Assembly: GCF_013149805.1 (NCBI RefSeq)
Contig: NZ_JABEZT010000007.1
Span: 62,001-126,000, forward strand
Length of the DNA stretch: 64,000 nt
Direction: 5' to 3'
From: Isoptericola chiayiensis
Lineage (GTDB): Bacteria > Actinomycetota > Actinomycetes > Actinomycetales > Cellulomonadaceae
Under the pieces are notes generated by a model that worked only from the letters and a program-made list of their open reading frames with translations, did no database searches and was not told where the DNA came from. The position numbers were made by a program, and so were the translations under genes. This document shows, piece by piece, positions 8,275 to 18,302 of the stretch. Within the stretch, counting starts at the first letter, position 1. Every line of letters begins with the position of its first letter.

Positions 8275-9546
8275 ATGAGTGACCTGTATCCGCTGGGCCT
8301 GCGCGTGCGCGGCCGGCTCGTCGTCGTGGTCGGCGGCGGGCCGGTCGCGTCCCGGCGTGCGGGCGGCCTGCTCGACGCCGGGGCCCGCGTGCGGGTGGTG
8401 GCCCCCGACGTCGTCGACGAGCTCGCCGACCGGGCGGCCGCGGGCGACCTCGAGCACGTGGCGCGCGAGTACGCCCCGGGCGACCTGGACGGCGCCTGGC
8501 TCGTGCACACCGCGACGGGGGTGCCCGCCGTGGACCGCGCGGTGGCCGCCGACGCCGAGGCGCGGCAGACGTTCTGCGTGGTCGCCTCGGACGCCGAGGC
8601 AGCCTCCGCCTGGGTCCCGGCCGTGGCCCGCACGGCGGCGCCCGACGGCTCCGGCGGTGAGCTCGTCACGGCGGTGCACGCCGGGCGGGACCCGCGCCGC
8701 GCCGTGCGCCTGCGCGACGGGATCGCCGCCGCGCTGGAGGCGGGCGAGCTGCCGCTGCGCCGGGGGCGCCCGACCGCTCCGGCGGCCGACGGCGGCACCC
8801 GGCCCGGGTGGGTCGCGCTCGTCGGCGGCGGCCCCGGCGCCACCGGGCTGGTCACCGGCCGGGGGCGCCGGCTCCTGGCGAGCGCCGACGTCGTCGTGGT
8901 GGACCGGCTCGGCCCCCGCGCGCTGCTCGACACGCTCGCCGACGACGTCGAGGTGATCGACGTCGGCAAGACCGCCGGCAACCATCCGGTGCCGCAGGAG
9001 CGCATCAACGAGCTGCTCGTCGAGCACGCGTCCGCCGGCCGGGACGTGGTCCGCCTCAAGGGCGGGGACCCGTACGTGTTCGGCCGGGGCGGCGAGGAGC
9101 TCGCGGCGTGCCGCGCCGCGGGCATCGAGGTGGAGGTGGTGCCCGGGGTGACGTCCGCCGTCTCCGTGCCCGCCGCCGTCGGCATCCCGGTCACGCACCG
9201 CGGGGTCGCGGCGGGATTCAGCGTGCTGACCGCGCACGAGGCGGTGGACTCCGTCCCGGGCGGGCCGCAGCACACCCTCGTGCTGCTCATGGGCGTGACG
9301 CGCCTCGCGGCGACGGCCGCGGCGCTGGTCGCGGCCGGTCGACCCGCCGACACCCCGGTCGCCGTCGTCGAGGACGGCTATGGCCCGCGTGAGCGGGCGA
9401 CGGTCGGCACCTTGGCCGACATCGGCGACCGTGCCGCCGCGGCGGGCGTCCGCCCGCCGGCCGTGACGGTCGTCGGCGACGTGGTGCGCCTGGCGCCCGC
9501 CTGGGCGGCTCACGTCGCCGCGGGCGGCGCTGTGAGCACACCGTGA
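8275..9546 (+). CDS. cysG: Siroheme synthase (fused Met8 and uroporphyrinogen methyltransferase domains)
   Basis: A 423-residue fusion enzyme making siroheme for the sulfite reductase two genes upstream. Residues about 5-165 are the Met8-like precorrin-2 dehydrogenase/ferrochelatase part, with NAD-binding VVVVGGGPVASRRA. Residues about 180-410 are the SAM-dependent uroporphyrinogen-III methyltransferase, with VALVGGGPGATGLVT (Thr where DP is usual), VVVDRL, VVRLKGGDPYVFGRGGEE and VVPGVTSA. It starts at ATG 8275, 23 bases after cysH and in one transcription unit with it. Confidence 0.92.
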   Translation: MSDLYPLGLRVRGRLVVVVGGGPVASRRAGGLLDAGARVRVVAPDVVDELADRAAAGDLEHVAREYAPGDLDGAWLVHTATGVPAVDRAVAADAEARQTFCVVASDAEAASAWVPAVARTAAPDGSGGELVTAVHAGRDPRRAVRLRDGIAAALEAGELPLRRGRPTAPAADGGTRPGWVALVGGGPGATGLVTGRGRRLLASADVVVVDRLGPRALLDTLADDVEVIDVGKTAGNHPVPQERINELLVEHASAGRDVVRLKGGDPYVFGRGGEELAACRAAGIEVEVVPGVTSAVSVPAAVGIPVTHRGVAAGFSVLTAHEAVDSVPGGPQHTLVLLMGVTRLAATAAALVAAGRPADTPVAVVEDGYGPRERATVGTLADIGDRAAAAGVRPPAVTVVGDVVRLAPAWAAHVAAGGAVSTP

Positions 9547-9602
9547 CAGACCGACACGTCGGTGACACCCGCACGTACCACGCGCCGCGTAGCGTGGAGG
9601 GC

Positions 9603-10313
9603 ATGCCCGCACCGACCCTGCTCGCCATCTCCCACGGCACGTCGTCCGCCACCGGGGCGGCCGCCGTCGCCGGACTGGTCGACGCCGTCGCCGCACGGCT
9701 CGACGACGAGGCGCCGGTGCGCGGCGGGTTCGTGGACGTCCAGCAGCCCGACGTGCCCGCCTGCCTCGACGAGCTGCGGGAGACCTCCACCGTGCTGGTC
9801 CCGCTGCTGCTGTCCGCCGGGTTCCACGTCCACGTCGACCTACGCGAGGACGTCGACGCCGCGCTCGCCGACGGGATCGCCGTCCGGCTCGGCGGGGCGC
9901 TCGGTCCCGACACCCGCCTCGTGGACCTGCTCACGCGGCGGCTCCACGAGGCCGGGCTCGCCGAGGGGGACGTGATCGTGCTCGCCGCCGCCGGGTCGTC
10001 GGACGCGCGGGCGGTGGCCGACTGCGAGCGCACCGGAGCCCTGCTCGCCGAGCGCACCGGACACCCGGTCCGTGTCGGCTACATCGCGAACGCCACCCCG
10101 CAGCTCGGCGACGTCGTCGGCTCGGTGCGCCTTGAGCACCCGGGCGCCCGCATCGTCACCGCGAGCTACCTCATCGCGCCCGGCTACTTCCAGACCCTGG
10201 CCGAGAAGGCGGGCGGCGACGTGACCACCGCTCCCCTGCTGCTGCCCGACGCCGCGGCCCCGGACGAGCTGGTCGGCATCGTGGTCGACCGCTACCGCGC
10301 CGCACTGCCGTAG
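9603..10313 (+). CDS. cbiX: Sirohydrochlorin chelatase (CbiX/SirB family)
   Basis: A 236-residue class II chelatase inserting Fe2+ into sirohydrochlorin, the last step to siroheme. ISHGTS near the N-terminus and LSAGFHVHVDL carry the metal-binding histidines; two CbiX half-domains are visible (about 5-115 and 125-230). With the Met8 part of CysG the operon has two candidate ferrochelatases. Start uncertain: the ATG at 9603 gives the family's usual N-terminus but its GGAGG is only two bases away, whereas a GTG at 9543 overlaps the cysG stop as GTGA and would add 20 residues. Last gene of the sulfur operon. Confidence 0.87.
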   Translation: MPAPTLLAISHGTSSATGAAAVAGLVDAVAARLDDEAPVRGGFVDVQQPDVPACLDELRETSTVLVPLLLSAGFHVHVDLREDVDAALADGIAVRLGGALGPDTRLVDLLTRRLHEAGLAEGDVIVLAAAGSSDARAVADCERTGALLAERTGHPVRVGYIANATPQLGDVVGSVRLEHPGARIVTASYLIAPGYFQTLAEKAGGDVTTAPLLLPDAAAPDELVGIVVDRYRAALP

Positions 10314-10370
10314 CGCCCGGCGATACTCGCCGACGCCCTGGGATAGGCCACCCGGGAGACGGCGCCGCCG

Positions 10371-11060
10371 CTACAGCAACCGCCGTGCCGCCGCCCACCG
10401 CGTGAGCTCGTTGCGGTTCGAGAGCTGCAGCTTGCGCAGCACGGCGGACACGTGGGTCTCGACCGTCTTGACGGAGATGAACAGGTCGCTCGCGACCTCG
10501 CGGTAGGTGTAGCCGCGGGCGATGAGCCGCATGACCTCCTGCTCGCGCTTCGAGAGTCGGTCGAGCTCGTCGTCGGCCACGGCCACGTCGCCCGCGGCGG
10601 TGCCGAACGCGTCGAGCACGAACCCGGCCAGCCGCGGCGAGAACACCGCGTCCCCTCCGGCGACGCGCACCACGGCACCGGACAGGTCGGACGCCGAGAT
10701 GTTCTTGGTGACGTAACCGCGGGCGCCGGCCCGGATCACCGCCACGACGTCCTCCGCGGCGTCGGACACGGACAGCGCGAGGAACCGCGTGGTGCCGTTC
10801 AGGTCGGCGCAGCGGCGCACCACCTCGGCGCCGCCGCCCCCGTTGCCGCCGGGCAGGTGCACGTCGAGCAGCACCACCGGCGGGCGCTCGGCGTGCACCA
10901 CGGCGACCGCCTCCTCGACGTCGGCGGCCTCCCCGACGACGCGCACCCGCGCGTCGAGGCTGGCACGCACGCCGGTGCGGAACATGTGGTGGTCGTCGAC
11001 CAGGACGACGGGCACAGGAACCGGCACGACAGGGTTCTCCGGCGCGGGGCTCTCGGTCAC
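10371..11060 (-). CDS. LuxR/NarL-family response regulator
   Basis: A 229-residue DNA-binding regulator. The receiver domain (about residues 15-135) shows the acidic pair in VLVDDHHM, the phosphorylatable Asp in VLLDVHLPGG and the Lys in GYVTKN. The C-terminal LuxR helix-turn-helix (about 165-225) reads LSKREQEVMRLIARGYTYRE then VKTVETHVSAVLRKL. It starts at GTG 11060, overlapping the kinase stop by 4 nt, so the pair is translationally coupled. Its targets probably include the divergent PspC genes, but that is inferred only from position. Confidence 0.92.
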   Translation of the reverse strand: MTESPAPENPVVPVPVPVVLVDDHHMFRTGVRASLDARVRVVGEAADVEEAVAVVHAERPPVVLLDVHLPGGNGGGGAEVVRRCADLNGTTRFLALSVSDAAEDVVAVIRAGARGYVTKNISASDLSGAVVRVAGGDAVFSPRLAGFVLDAFGTAAGDVAVADDELDRLSKREQEVMRLIARGYTYREVASDLFISVKTVETHVSAVLRKLQLSNRNELTRWAAARRLL

Positions 11061-12346
11061 GGTCGGGCTCCTTCGGTCTCGGGCGCGGACCCGGCCGAGG
11101 CCGGCGACGCGCTGGTTGCTGCGGTCATCGGGACGCACAGGCGCACCTCGGTGCCCCACCCCGGCCGGCTGACGACCTCGGCGGTGCCGCCGCGCCGTCG
11201 GACCCGACCGAGGATGGACTCGCGCACCCCGAACCGGTCGGGGGCGATCGTCTCCGGGTCGAACCCGTCGCCCCGGTCGCGGACGAACACCTCGACGGTG
11301 TCCGTCACCTCCAGGTAGACGGTCACCGGCGGCGCCCCGTGCACGACGGCGTTCACGAGCGCCTCACGGGTCGCCTGCAGCAGCGCGGTGGTCGCCTCGG
11401 TCGGCGGGCAGTCGCCGACGACGACGTGCTCGATCTCGACCGCGCGGCCGTCCTCCACCTCCCCGACGAGGGTGCGCAGCTCGGCGGCCAGGGACGTGCC
11501 CGCCGCAGGGCGGTCGTCGTAGAGCCACTCGCGCAGCTCGCGCTCCTGGGCACGGGCCATGCGGGTCACCTCCGCGGCGTCCCCGGCGCGCGCCCGGATC
11601 AGGGACAGGGTCTGCAGCACCGAGTCGTGCAGGTGGGCGGCGATGTCGGCGCGCTCGGCCTCGCGCGCCCGCGCGGCCCGCTCGTCGCCCAGCTCGCGCA
11701 CCAGCCGCAACCACCAGGGCGCCAGCACGAGCGCCACGCCCACGAGCACCGCCAGCGAGGCCAGGATGACGGTCAGCAGCTCGGCAGGGGGCGTGCCCTG
11801 GACGAACAGCAGCAGCACGCCCGCGGTGACCAGCACCAGCCCCCCGGCGAGCCGGAGCAGCATCCCCGAGCGGGACGTCGGCTCCCCCGACGCCCGGGCC
11901 CGCTGCACGGCGTCGAGCTGGCTCCACGCCAGCGCCGCGCCACCGGCGACGATGAGCAGCGGCAGCCATGTCGAGGGCAGGTCCCAGCCGGCCCGGACCG
12001 CGACCAGGAGCGCCGCGCCGACCAGCAGCGCGAGCCCGATCCCGACGTCGCGCCGCGAGAGGTCCTGCACGGCGCCGCTGCGCCGCAACCGGGGTGCGAG
12101 CCGCGCGACGGCGGCGGGCCGGGTCTCGGCGGCGGTGTCGTGGGGGTCCCCGGCCGGGATCGTCACCCACCAGAACACGTAGAGGACCGCCCCGGTGCCG
12201 CCGAGGAACGTCAGCACCACGATCGCCGCGCGCACCACCGCGACCGGCACGCCCAGGTGGGCCGCCAGGCCGGCACAGACCCCGCCCAACCACCGGCCCC
12301 GGCGGGGGCGGCGCAGCGGCAGGCGGAAGGGCGGGGACGGGCTCAC
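11057..12346 (-). CDS. Sensor histidine kinase with N-terminal PspC domain
   Basis: A 429-residue membrane kinase. A PspC domain (about residues 10-65, GRWLGGVCAGLAAHLGVP) is followed by several membrane helices (about 90-215), the HisKA_3 phosphoacceptor box IAAHLHDSVLQTLSLI and a HATPase with EALVNAVVHG and RDRGDGFDP. This NarL-type architecture is typical of actinobacterial envelope-stress systems. GTG at 12346 is chosen because a longer upstream start would add only low-complexity sequence before the PspC domain. It overlaps its response regulator and is divergent from another PspC gene. Confidence 0.9.
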   Translation of the reverse strand: MSPSPPFRLPLRRPRRGRWLGGVCAGLAAHLGVPVAVVRAAIVVLTFLGGTGAVLYVFWWVTIPAGDPHDTAAETRPAAVARLAPRLRRSGAVQDLSRRDVGIGLALLVGAALLVAVRAGWDLPSTWLPLLIVAGGAALAWSQLDAVQRARASGEPTSRSGMLLRLAGGLVLVTAGVLLLFVQGTPPAELLTVILASLAVLVGVALVLAPWWLRLVRELGDERAARAREAERADIAAHLHDSVLQTLSLIRARAGDAAEVTRMARAQERELREWLYDDRPAAGTSLAAELRTLVGEVEDGRAVEIEHVVVGDCPPTEATTALLQATREALVNAVVHGAPPVTVYLEVTDTVEVFVRDRGDGFDPETIAPDRFGVRESILGRVRRRGGTAEVVSRPGWGTEVRLCVPMTAATSASPASAGSAPETEGARP

Positions 12347-12471
12347 CCCCTGATCGTGGCACGTCAGGGGCGCTGCCGCGCCGACCTGAGGGGCCGGCAC
12401 CCCCGGTTTCAGGGTGCATCTCAGGGGACCACCCGATACCCCGCGGACCGGGCGACGACCAGGATGGTGGC

Positions 12472-13944
12472 ATGACCACGAACGACACCCCTCCCCCGCA
12501 GGGGACCCACCCCGCGGGGGCGGCCGGCGACGCGCCGCCCCCGCCCCCGGCCGGCGACGGCTTCTTCGACTCGGTGCGCCGTATCGGCGTCACCCGGTCC
12601 GACGACCGCTGGATCGGCGGCGTCGCCGCCGGCGTGGCCGACCGGTTCGGCCTCGACCCCCTGCTGGTGCGCGGACTGCTGATCCTCAGTGTCTTCGTCG
12701 CCGGTGCGGGCCTGGTGCTGTACGGCATCGCCTGGGCGCTGCTGCCGGAACGCTCCGACGGTCGCATCCACCTGCAGGAGACCGTCCGGGGCACGTTCGA
12801 CGTCGCGATCGTCGGCGCCGGCCTCGCCGTCCTCCTCGGGCTGGTCGGAGGCGGCGGGTTCTGGCCCTGGTGGGGCGGACCCGCCGAGTGGGTCGCCGCG
12901 CTGTTCTGGATCGCGTTCTGGGTCGCCGTCGTGTGGCTGATCGTCAAGCTGGTCCGCTCCCGCCGGAGCGACGCGCGCCCCGGCCCCGCTCCCGGAGCAC
13001 CGGGCGCGGCACCGACGGCGGCGCCGACGGTCGAGCACACGTCCGACCCGTCGACGGGCTGGGACCCGGCCACCCACGCCGCCGAGGGATTCACCCCGGC
13101 GCCCCGCGTGCACTACGCCCCCGCACCGACGACGACGCCCGGCGCGACGCCGTCGTCCCCCGGACCCGCGGCCCCCACGGCGCACACCGCACCCACGGGC
13201 GGGTATGCGCCGCCGCCCCCGCCGGGACCGCGGCCGCGGCGCGCCGCCGGCGGCGGGACGGTCGGTGTCGTGCTCGGGATCGTGCTGCTGCTCGGCGCCG
13301 GCCTGCTGGCCGCCGACGTGGCGGGCGGTCTGGCCTGGCCGCTGTGGCCGCTCTGGCTCGCGATCGCCGTCGCGGTGCTCGGCGCGGCGATCGTCGTGAC
13401 GGGCCTGCGCGGCCTGCGCGGCGGCTGGCTGACCGCCCTGGCGTGGCTCGGGATCGTCGCCGTGGCCGTGACCTGGCCGTTCGCCGACCGGGACGACGAC
13501 TGGCCGTTCGACGGCTGGTCCTGGGACGACCGGGCGCAGATCACCACCCAGGCCGGGACCGTCCTGGGCTCCGGCGAGGTCGCCCCGCGCTCGACCGAGG
13601 CCGCCGAGGCCGGCTACCGGCTCCAGTTCGGCGACTCCCGCGTGGACCTGACCGAGCTCGACCTGGACGACGTGCCGCCCGGGAACCCGGTCGTCGTGCC
13701 CGTCGACGCCACCGCGGGCAACGCCGTCGTCACGATCCCCGAGGACACCGCCGTCGAGGCCGTCGTCGACGTGAACGCCGGCACCTTCGAGTGGTTCGTC
13801 GACGACGAGCACCTGCGGGTCGACGGCTTCACCGGCGGCCCGGCCACCTACACCACCGACGAGGTCGACGAGCTCGGCGGCGCGGTGCTGCGGCTCGACG
13901 TCGACAGCCGCGCCGGCCGCCTCGTCATCCAGGAGGAACGATGA
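12472..13944 (+). CDS. PspC domain-containing membrane protein
   Basis: A 490-residue protein: a Pro-rich N-terminus, a PspC domain (about 35-95, DDRWIGGVAAGVADRFGLDP), two membrane helices (about 100-165), a long Pro/Ala/Thr-rich linker, four hydrophobic segments (about 260-345), and a soluble C-terminal domain (about 355-490) with repeated Val/Asp-rich strands, reminiscent of the beta-rich adhesin/LiaF-like tails of PspC proteins. It presumably works with the divergent PspC kinase in sensing envelope state. It overlaps the following ORF by 4 nt (ATGA). Confidence 0.82.
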   Translation: MTTNDTPPPQGTHPAGAAGDAPPPPPAGDGFFDSVRRIGVTRSDDRWIGGVAAGVADRFGLDPLLVRGLLILSVFVAGAGLVLYGIAWALLPERSDGRIHLQETVRGTFDVAIVGAGLAVLLGLVGGGGFWPWWGGPAEWVAALFWIAFWVAVVWLIVKLVRSRRSDARPGPAPGAPGAAPTAAPTVEHTSDPSTGWDPATHAAEGFTPAPRVHYAPAPTTTPGATPSSPGPAAPTAHTAPTGGYAPPPPPGPRPRRAAGGGTVGVVLGIVLLLGAGLLAADVAGGLAWPLWPLWLAIAVAVLGAAIVVTGLRGLRGGWLTALAWLGIVAVAVTWPFADRDDDWPFDGWSWDDRAQITTQAGTVLGSGEVAPRSTEAAEAGYRLQFGDSRVDLTELDLDDVPPGNPVVVPVDATAGNAVVTIPEDTAVEAVVDVNAGTFEWFVDDEHLRVDGFTGGPATYTTDEVDELGGAVLRLDVDSRAGRLVIQEER

Positions 13945-14396
13945 ACGACCAGCAGCGCCCCTGGGGCGAGGAGAGCTCGGACAGCACGGCCGCGGACGCC
14001 GTGCCCCCCACGCAGGAGCTCGGTCGGACGCCCGCGGGCGACGACGAGCCGGCGACCGGCACCCCGGCCGGGACCGACCCCGTCGTCGACACGTCCGCGG
14101 TCGACCGCGACCCGTCGGTGCCCGAACCGGACACCGCACCGGACGGCGGTGCCCGGCCGGGCACCGACCCGGCTGCCGGCGCGGCCGCCGTCGCCCCGCT
14201 GGTCCGGACCGGACCACGCGCCAGCACGATCGTCTGGGGACTGGTCGTGCTCGTCGTGGGTCTCGGCCTGCTCGCCCGGACCGCCGGTCTCGGCATCGAC
14301 GGCCAGCTCACCGCGATCGTGCTGCTCGCGGCGGCCGGTGCCCTGCTGGTCGTCGCCTCCGTCGTGGGTGCCGTCCGGCGACGCGGACGCACCTGA
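13941..14396 (+). CDS. Small membrane protein in PspC operon, function unknown
   Basis: A 151-residue protein with a long acidic, Thr/Pro/Asp-rich N-terminal segment (residues 1-90) and two C-terminal membrane helices (about 95-115 and 120-142) ending in a basic tail RRRGRT. Its ATG overlaps the upstream PspC stop codon, so it is translationally coupled and probably acts in the same membrane-stress module. No family recognised. AGGAGG precedes the start at 13931-13936. Confidence 0.75.
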   Translation: MNDQQRPWGEESSDSTAADAVPPTQELGRTPAGDDEPATGTPAGTDPVVDTSAVDRDPSVPEPDTAPDGGARPGTDPAAGAAAVAPLVRTGPRASTIVWGLVVLVVGLGLLARTAGLGIDGQLTAIVLLAAAGALLVVASVVGAVRRRGRT

Positions 14397-14418
14397 CCCG
14401 CTGCCCGCGGCAGGTCGC

Positions 14419-14463
14419 ACGACGACGGCCGGCACCCCGTGCGGGGGTGCCGGCCGTCGTCGT
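14419..14463. terminator. Bidirectional hairpin terminator
   Basis: A perfect 20-bp stem (14419-14438 with 14444-14463) and a 5-nt loop between two convergent genes that end at 14396 and 14471. There is no T-run, as is common for terminators in GC-rich actinobacteria. Confidence 0.8.
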
Positions 14464-14470
14464 ACCCGGG

Positions 14471-15187
14471 TCAGGGACGGGTGTCGTCCGGCCGCTCGTC
14501 GGCCCGGTGCGTCGGGTGCTGCGTCGTCTCGCTGCCCGGACCGGTGGCCTCGGCCGACGTCGTCCCGGCGGTGGTCCCGCCGGTCGTGGGGGTCCCGGTG
14601 GACCGGCCCGGCGACGGCGCGGCCGCGGGCGGCGTTGCCGCGGGACGGTCCGCCGTGTGGGCGCCCGCCGGCTGCCGCACCGGCGCCTCACCGGTCGTGG
14701 TGTGGCCCGCGGACCCGGCGGGGGCGGCCGCGTGCGGGGTGTCGACGGCGACCGACGGGCCGCCGGCGAGCTTGCGCAACGCGATGCCGATGAGCAGGAA
14801 CATCAGCCCCAGCCCGATCACCAGGGCGCAGACGCCGAACGCCACCACCGAGGTGAACAGCGAGGCCCGCAGGAACGACGCGTTCATCACGGTCGCCCGG
14901 GTCGGGTCCTCCTGGTCGAGCTCGGCGTACGTCATGCCGCCGGAGGCCTCGAGAGCGTGCTCGTTGATGACCTCCGCCTGCGCGTACGCGGAGAACGGCC
15001 CGTCCACCTCGTCACCGGCCAGGAAGCTCGCGTCCTCGGACACGGTGATCTGCTCGTCGGCCAGGGTCTGGGAGACGACCACCCAGACCACGGCACCGGC
15101 CACGATGAGGACGATGCCGACGATGATGGAGAACATCCCGATCCCGCCTGCTCCCTTGGCGGGCCGGACGGTGACTGTGCTCGACAT
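14471..15187 (-). CDS. Two-helix membrane protein of unknown function
   Basis: A 238-residue protein: one membrane helix near residues 15-40, an extracytoplasmic region of about 75 residues with acidic patches, a second helix near 115-140, and a disordered Pro/Thr/Ala-rich cytoplasmic tail (about 150-238). Homologues of this kind are often labelled as aromatic ring-opening dioxygenase LigA in actinobacterial genomes; nothing in the sequence supports that, since no dioxygenase domain is visible. It is preceded by a strong TTGACA promoter with an AT-rich dyad in the spacer, so it is probably under specific control. Confidence 0.7.
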   Translation of the reverse strand: MSSTVTVRPAKGAGGIGMFSIIVGIVLIVAGAVVWVVVSQTLADEQITVSEDASFLAGDEVDGPFSAYAQAEVINEHALEASGGMTYAELDQEDPTRATVMNASFLRASLFTSVVAFGVCALVIGLGLMFLLIGIALRKLAGGPSVAVDTPHAAAPAGSAGHTTTGEAPVRQPAGAHTADRPAATPPAAAPSPGRSTGTPTTGGTTAGTTSAEATGPGSETTQHPTHRADERPDDTRP

Positions 15188-15208
15188 GGCTGTGCCTTCC
15201 GTCAGTGG

Positions 15209-15237
15209 TGCTCACGTATGAGATACATCACTGTCAA
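15209..15237 (-). promoter_or_regulatory. Promoter with operator-like dyad for the two-helix membrane protein
   Basis: On the minus strand a consensus TTGACA (15232-15237) is followed after 17 bases by a weak TGAGCA (15209-15214). Between and across them lies the dyad ACGTATGAGATACAT (15214-15228), two six-base arms around a GAG centre with five of six pairs matching, in a locally AT-rich patch. The placement is that of a repressor site; the shape resembles PadR-type operators, but no regulator gene lies nearby. Confidence 0.5.
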
Positions 15238-15278
15238 GGTAGCCTCGCCGGCGGCCCGATGCACGGCGAATGCTCAGG

Positions 15279-15983
15279 TCACGACCGGTTCCGGGGCTCC
15301 CGGCCGTCCGGCACCGTGAACGTCGGCATCCCCCACCCGAGCCGCAGCGCCAGGAGTCGGATCGCGAGGATGATCACGATCGGCACCCAGAAGGCGACCT
15401 CGGCCGGCACGTCCGGCTGCAGTAGCCCGAGGTAGGCGGCGGCGCCCACGAGCGCCGCCGTGGCGTAGAACTGGGCGTTGCTGAGCACCTCGGGCAGCCG
15501 GTTGGCCAGCACGTCACGGATGACGCCGCCGCCCACGCCGGCCACGACGCCGACCACCGCGGCGGACACCCCGTCGGCACCCGAGTCGATCGCGACGTTG
15601 GTCCCGATCACCACGAACAGCGCCATGCCGGCCGCGTCGGAGACCTCGATGATGCGCAGACGCTGCAGCAGGTCCAGGGTCCGGGTGCGCGCCAACGGCA
15701 CGACGGCGAGAGCCGTGGCCGCCCCGACCAGCAGGAACGTCGGCTCCGTCACCCAGAACACCGGCAGCTCGCCCAGGAGCAGGTCCCGCACGGTGCCGCC
15801 ACCCACGGCCACCGCGCTGCCGAGCACGACCACCCCGACCAGGTCCATCTGCTTGCGACCGGCCGCGAAAGCGCCCGAGACGGCGAAGGCCACGGTGCCG
15901 AGGTACTCCAGCACGGTCTGCACCACGCCCAGCGTGGTGCTGACGGTGTCGCCCGCGGCCAGCACGGCCGACAGCATCGTCAC
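15279..15983 (-). CDS. TRIC/UPF0126 family cation channel protein
   Basis: A 234-residue protein with seven membrane helices made of two inverted three-helix repeats, each with the kinked glycine motif of the family: GGGTVRDLL in the first and GGGVIRDVL in the second. Bacterial members form trimeric, mainly K+-conducting channels. A GTG at 15983 or an ATG at 15977 could start it; the two differ by two residues. Close to guaA but without a sign of coupling. Confidence 0.88.
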   Translation of the reverse strand: MTMLSAVLAAGDTVSTTLGVVQTVLEYLGTVAFAVSGAFAAGRKQMDLVGVVVLGSAVAVGGGTVRDLLLGELPVFWVTEPTFLLVGAATALAVVPLARTRTLDLLQRLRIIEVSDAAGMALFVVIGTNVAIDSGADGVSAAVVGVVAGVGGGVIRDVLANRLPEVLSNAQFYATAALVGAAAYLGLLQPDVPAEVAFWVPIVIILAIRLLALRLGWGMPTFTVPDGREPRNRS

Positions 15984-16006
15984 GTCACCACCCCGACAGC
16001 CTCCCG

Positions 16007-17598
<1,592 letters not shown>

Positions 17599-17604
17599 CG
17601 TCCC

Positions 17605-17610
17605 AGGATA
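17605..17610 (-). promoter_or_regulatory. -10 box of guaA
   Basis: TATCCT six bases upstream of the GTG start. The distance places transcription initiation at the start codon, which settles the start choice for guaA. Confidence 0.6.
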
Positions 17611-17648
17611 GGGGCCCGCCGACACGACGCCGGGCCCGTGTCCGCGGG

Positions 17649-18302
17649 TCAGGACGTCGGGTAGGTCACCTCGACCCGCCGGTTCTGCGCGCGACCGGAC
17701 GGGTTGTCCTCGCCACCCACCCTGTTGTCGGCCACCGGGTCCGACTCGCCGTGGCCGGTGACCTGCAGGTCCAGGTCGTCCCGGGCGTCGGCGAGCACGT
17801 CGGCGACGGCCTGCGCACGCTGCTCGGACAGACGCCGGTTGTCGGCGTCCGAGCCGACCGCATCCGTGTGGCCGTCCACCCGGACGGCCACGCCCTGGGG
17901 GACGTCGTCGGCCAGCTCGGCGACGGCGTCACGGGCCCTGTCGGTCAGGTCTGCCGACCCGAACTCGAAAAGCAGGTCCGCGGTGAGCGTGACGACCGTG
18001 TCGTCCTCGACCTCCTCGGTCCGCTCCAGCGTCGTGGTGGCGTCGACGGTGTCGAGCACGAAGGTGGCGTCGGCGGCGTCGAGCACGAAGGTGGCGTCCG
18101 CGGCCTCCTCGGCGGTCGGTCGGAATCCGGCGGCGCGTTCGCGGTCATCGGCCAGCCGGGCCTCCACGTCGCTCATCAGTGCCGGATCCGGGCGGAGGAC
18201 GGTCGGTGCGTGCGAAGGCTCGGTAGGGTCCGCCGTCGTGCTCACGGCCGGACCGCCACCGAGGACGAAGACGCCGAGGACGAGAGCCGCGCCTGCCCTC
18301 AC
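17649..18302 (-). CDS. OmpA-family peptidoglycan-binding protein
   Basis: A 217-residue secreted or anchored protein. Residues 1-20 form a signal peptide-like stretch ([21 protein letters not shown]). The C-terminal OmpA domain (about 100-217) has [38 protein letters not shown] and [12 protein letters not shown], which carry the Asp and Arg that bind meso-diaminopimelate-type peptidoglycan. Residues around 68-90 contain an imperfect nine-residue repeat (AADATFVLD twice, then TVDATTTLE), duplicated at the DNA level. GTG 18302 overlaps the upstream lipoprotein stop by 4 nt, so the two are coupled and may act together at the wall. Confidence 0.85.
   Translation of the reverse strand: MRAGAALVLGVFVLGGGPAVSTTADPTEPSHAPTVLRPDPALMSDVEARLADDRERAAGFRPTAEEAADATFVLDAADATFVLDTVDATTTLERTEEVEDDTVVTLTADLLFEFGSADLTDRARDAVAELADDVPQGVAVRVDGHTDAVGSDADNRRLSEQRAQAVADVLADARDDLDLQVTGHGESDPVADNRVGGEDNPSGRAQNRRVEVTYPTS

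Noticed and set aside
9543-9602. GTG at 9543 as the start of cbiX
   Set aside because: The extra 20 residues are outside the conserved family; kept as an alternative because the GTGA overlap with cysG is plausible and the Shine-Dalgarno of 9603 is too close.
14471-15187. Aromatic ring-opening dioxygenase LigA
   Set aside because: Two membrane helices and a disordered tail; no dioxygenase fold or metal ligands.
17599-17625. Longer guaA start at GTG 17625
   Set aside because: The extra codons contain the TATCCT -10 box, so they should not be transcribed.
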